64,000 nucleotides of DNA from an uncultured Sterolibacteriaceae bacterium (GTDB lineage: Bacteria > Pseudomonadota > Gammaproteobacteria > Burkholderiales > Rhodocyclaceae): the NCBI GenBank assembly GCA_937888595.1, contig CALARK010000028.1, positions 1 through 64,000 on the forward strand, in the 5' to 3' direction. Under the pieces are notes generated by a model. It saw only the letters and a list, made by a program, of their open reading frames with translations, was not told where the DNA came from and did no database searches. A program made the position numbers and the translations under genes. Below, piece by piece: positions 62,639 through 64,000 of the stretch (positions are counted from its first letter, which is position 1; each line of letters opens with the position of its first letter).

Positions 62639-63831
62639 TGATGCCGCCTCCGCCCAAGCTCAGGGTCGCACTGGTCACGGAAACCTATCCGCCGGAAGTC
62701 AATGGCGTGGCGATGACCCTAGGACGCCTGGCCGACGGGCTCATCCACCGAGGACACCGCATCGGCATCGTGCGTCCCCGCCAAGCGAATGAGCCCCTCG
62801 GCCAGGCGCCTGAAAATCACTTCCTCACCCCCGGGCTGCCCATTCCCCGCTACCCGGAATTGCGTTTCGGGCTTCCAGCCGCCCGCCGCCTTCACGATGC
62901 CTGGCGAACACGATGTCCGGACATCGTCCATATCGCCACCGAAGGGCCGCTCGGCTTTTCAGCCCTGATGGCCGCACGCCGCCTCCACATCCCCATCATT
63001 TCGACCTTCCATACGAACTTCCACCGCTACAGCGGCCATTACGGAATCGGCTGGCTGCAAGGCAGCATCGAGTACTACCTGCGCTGGTTCCACAACCGTA
63101 CCGCCGCCACACTGGTACCGACCCCAGAGTTGGCCGAAGCCTTGAGCCTGCGCGGTTTCCGCAATATCGGCGTGCTTTCGCGAGGCGTCGATACCCAGTT
63201 GTTCCATCCCGGCCGCCGCTCCATCGCCCTGCGCGAATCCTGGGGGGCAGCAGAACACGACCCGGTCGCCATCGTCGTCGGCCGACTGGCGCCGGAAAAG
63301 AATCTTGACCTGGCCCTGCAGGCGTTCGCGGCCATCCGCAGCCATCATCCCAATGCCCGCATGGTCTTCGTCGGCGACGGCCCGCTGCGCAAAACGCTCA
63401 CCCGTCAGTGTCCCGAATGCCTGTTCGTCGGCACGAAACATCGCGAGACACTGGCGGAACATTACGCCAGCGCCGACCTGTTCCTGTTTCCCAGCCTGAC
63501 CGAGACCTTCGGCAACGTCGTCAGCGAAGCGCTCGCCTGCGGTCTGCCGGTCGTCGCCTTCGATTATGCAGCGGCCAGCAGCCTGATCACGAACGGTCAC
63601 AACGGCTGGCGCGTACCCTACGGCGACGCACCCGCCTTCATGCGCACCGCCGTGGAAGCCGCCACGGCCCACCTTCGGGATAGCGACTCAGCGGCACTGT
63701 GCGCGCAGAGCGTTGCGCACCTCGCGTGGTCGCACATTCATGACCGCTATCTCGCACTGCTGCAGGCAGCCATCGAGCGCCATGACCGGGATTCCGCAGC
63801 CGCCACGGTATTCCGCTGCCTGCCGGACTGA
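62638..63831 (+). CDS. GT4-family glycosyltransferase (candidate glycolipid synthase)
   Basis: A 397-residue GT-B enzyme. The start LRVALVTETYPPEVNGVAMT and STFHTNFHRYSGHYGIGWLQ resemble SQD2/MgtA-type enzymes that glycosylate diacylglycerol. The donor half contains VVGRLAPEKNLDLAL and FPSLTETFGNVVSEALACGL. Its ATG overlaps the stop of the phosphoesterase gene, so the two are translationally coupled; an adjacent ATG at 62641 is equally possible. Confidence 0.88.
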   Translation: MMPPPPKLRVALVTETYPPEVNGVAMTLGRLADGLIHRGHRIGIVRPRQANEPLGQAPENHFLTPGLPIPRYPELRFGLPAARRLHDAWRTRCPDIVHIATEGPLGFSALMAARRLHIPIISTFHTNFHRYSGHYGIGWLQGSIEYYLRWFHNRTAATLVPTPELAEALSLRGFRNIGVLSRGVDTQLFHPGRRSIALRESWGAAEHDPVAIVVGRLAPEKNLDLALQAFAAIRSHHPNARMVFVGDGPLRKTLTRQCPECLFVGTKHRETLAEHYASADLFLFPSLTETFGNVVSEALACGLPVVAFDYAAASSLITNGHNGWRVPYGDAPAFMRTAVEAATAHLRDSDSAALCAQSVAHLAWSHIHDRYLALLQAAIERHDRDSAAATVFRCLPD

Positions 63832-63860
63832 CTGCGTGACCGACCGCGCGACACCACGGT

Positions 63861-63884
63861 AAAAGTCGGCGCCGGCAGGACGGC
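63861..63884 (-). repeat. Dispersed hairpin element, copy 13 (after glmM)
   Basis: This copy matches 23 of 24 positions. Read on the minus strand it starts 15 bases after the glmM stop and ends in TTTT, with a CGCCG/CGGCG stem. It is placed as the intrinsic terminator of glmM and lies between convergent genes. Confidence 0.88.
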
Positions 63885-63899
63885 GGCCGTGATGCGGGT

Positions 63900-64000
63900 T
63901 CAGGCCGCGGCTGCCTCCCGGACGACCGCCGCGATCGCCTCGGCCTGCGCCAGCACCAGCGCTTCGTCGCTGCCCTCCACCATCACGCGCAGCAGCGGCT
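63900..64000 (-). CDS. glmM: Phosphoglucosamine mutase, C-terminal end (partial)
   Basis: Only the last 32 residues are visible on the minus strand: PLLRVMVEGSDEALVLAQAE followed by AIAAVV and an alanine-rich end. The LRVMVEG motif is the C-terminal phosphate-binding end of GlmM, which converts glucosamine 6-phosphate to glucosamine 1-phosphate for cell wall precursors. The rest of the gene lies beyond the window. Confidence 0.8.
   Translation of the reverse strand, partial: PLLRVMVEGSDEALVLAQAEAIAAVVREAAAA

Overview
This 64-kb window looks like a chromosome segment of a GC-rich, Gram-negative betaproteobacterium, most likely of the Rhodocyclales. The arguments are gene content and order: tpiA-secG-tRNA-Leu-nuoABCDEFGHIJKLMN, pyrG-kdsA-DUF1330-eno-ftsB, and earP next to an EF-P with arginine at position 32. 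The genus assignment is inference; no rRNA gene is present.

Layout. (1) 1-6.9 kb: a chemotaxis operon with the cheA 3' end, two paralogous transducers around cheW, then cheR, cheB and cheD, and a CxxCxxCC protein running into tRNA-Ser(UGA). (2) 7.3-17.2 kb: an interval between two tRNA-Ser genes that mixes methionine gamma-lyase, a DEAD-box helicase and a flavin reductase-like protein with small unknown genes, two Rnk-domain genes (one fused to a GNAT acetyltransferase), a LysR regulator and broken remnants of a histidine kinase and an M48 peptidase. Parts of it are visibly richer in A+T. (3) 17.2-38.6 kb: housekeeping genes (lysC, radical SAM, queD, gcvTHP plus a GcvR-like gene, gamma carbonic anhydrase, ftsB, eno, kdsA, pyrG, pgsA, uvrC, earP, efp, metY, a GGDEF protein). 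(4) 38.6-54.5 kb: the complete 14-subunit NADH dehydrogenase operon with tpiA, secG and tRNA-Leu(GAG). (5) 54.6-63.8 kb: phosphate genes (pstSCAB with a clear Pho box, a PiT transporter), followed by two GT4 glycosyltransferases, diacylglycerol kinase and an LpxH/PlcP-like metallophosphoesterase. That set could replace phospholipids with glycolipids during phosphate starvation. (6) The window ends in the 3' end of glmM.

The most striking feature that ordinary annotation does not explain is a dispersed 24-27 bp GC-rich hairpin element ending in TTTT. I count thirteen convincing copies. Nine lie inside conserved genes (mcp, gcvP, gcvR, pyrG, uvrC, earP, nuoG twice, a glycosyltransferase), always in frame and mostly in tails, domain linkers or loops. 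Four are intergenic, and three of those sit 15-17 bases after a stop codon in the orientation of an intrinsic terminator. Because different copies are read in different frames and on both strands, conservation is at the DNA or RNA level, not the protein level.
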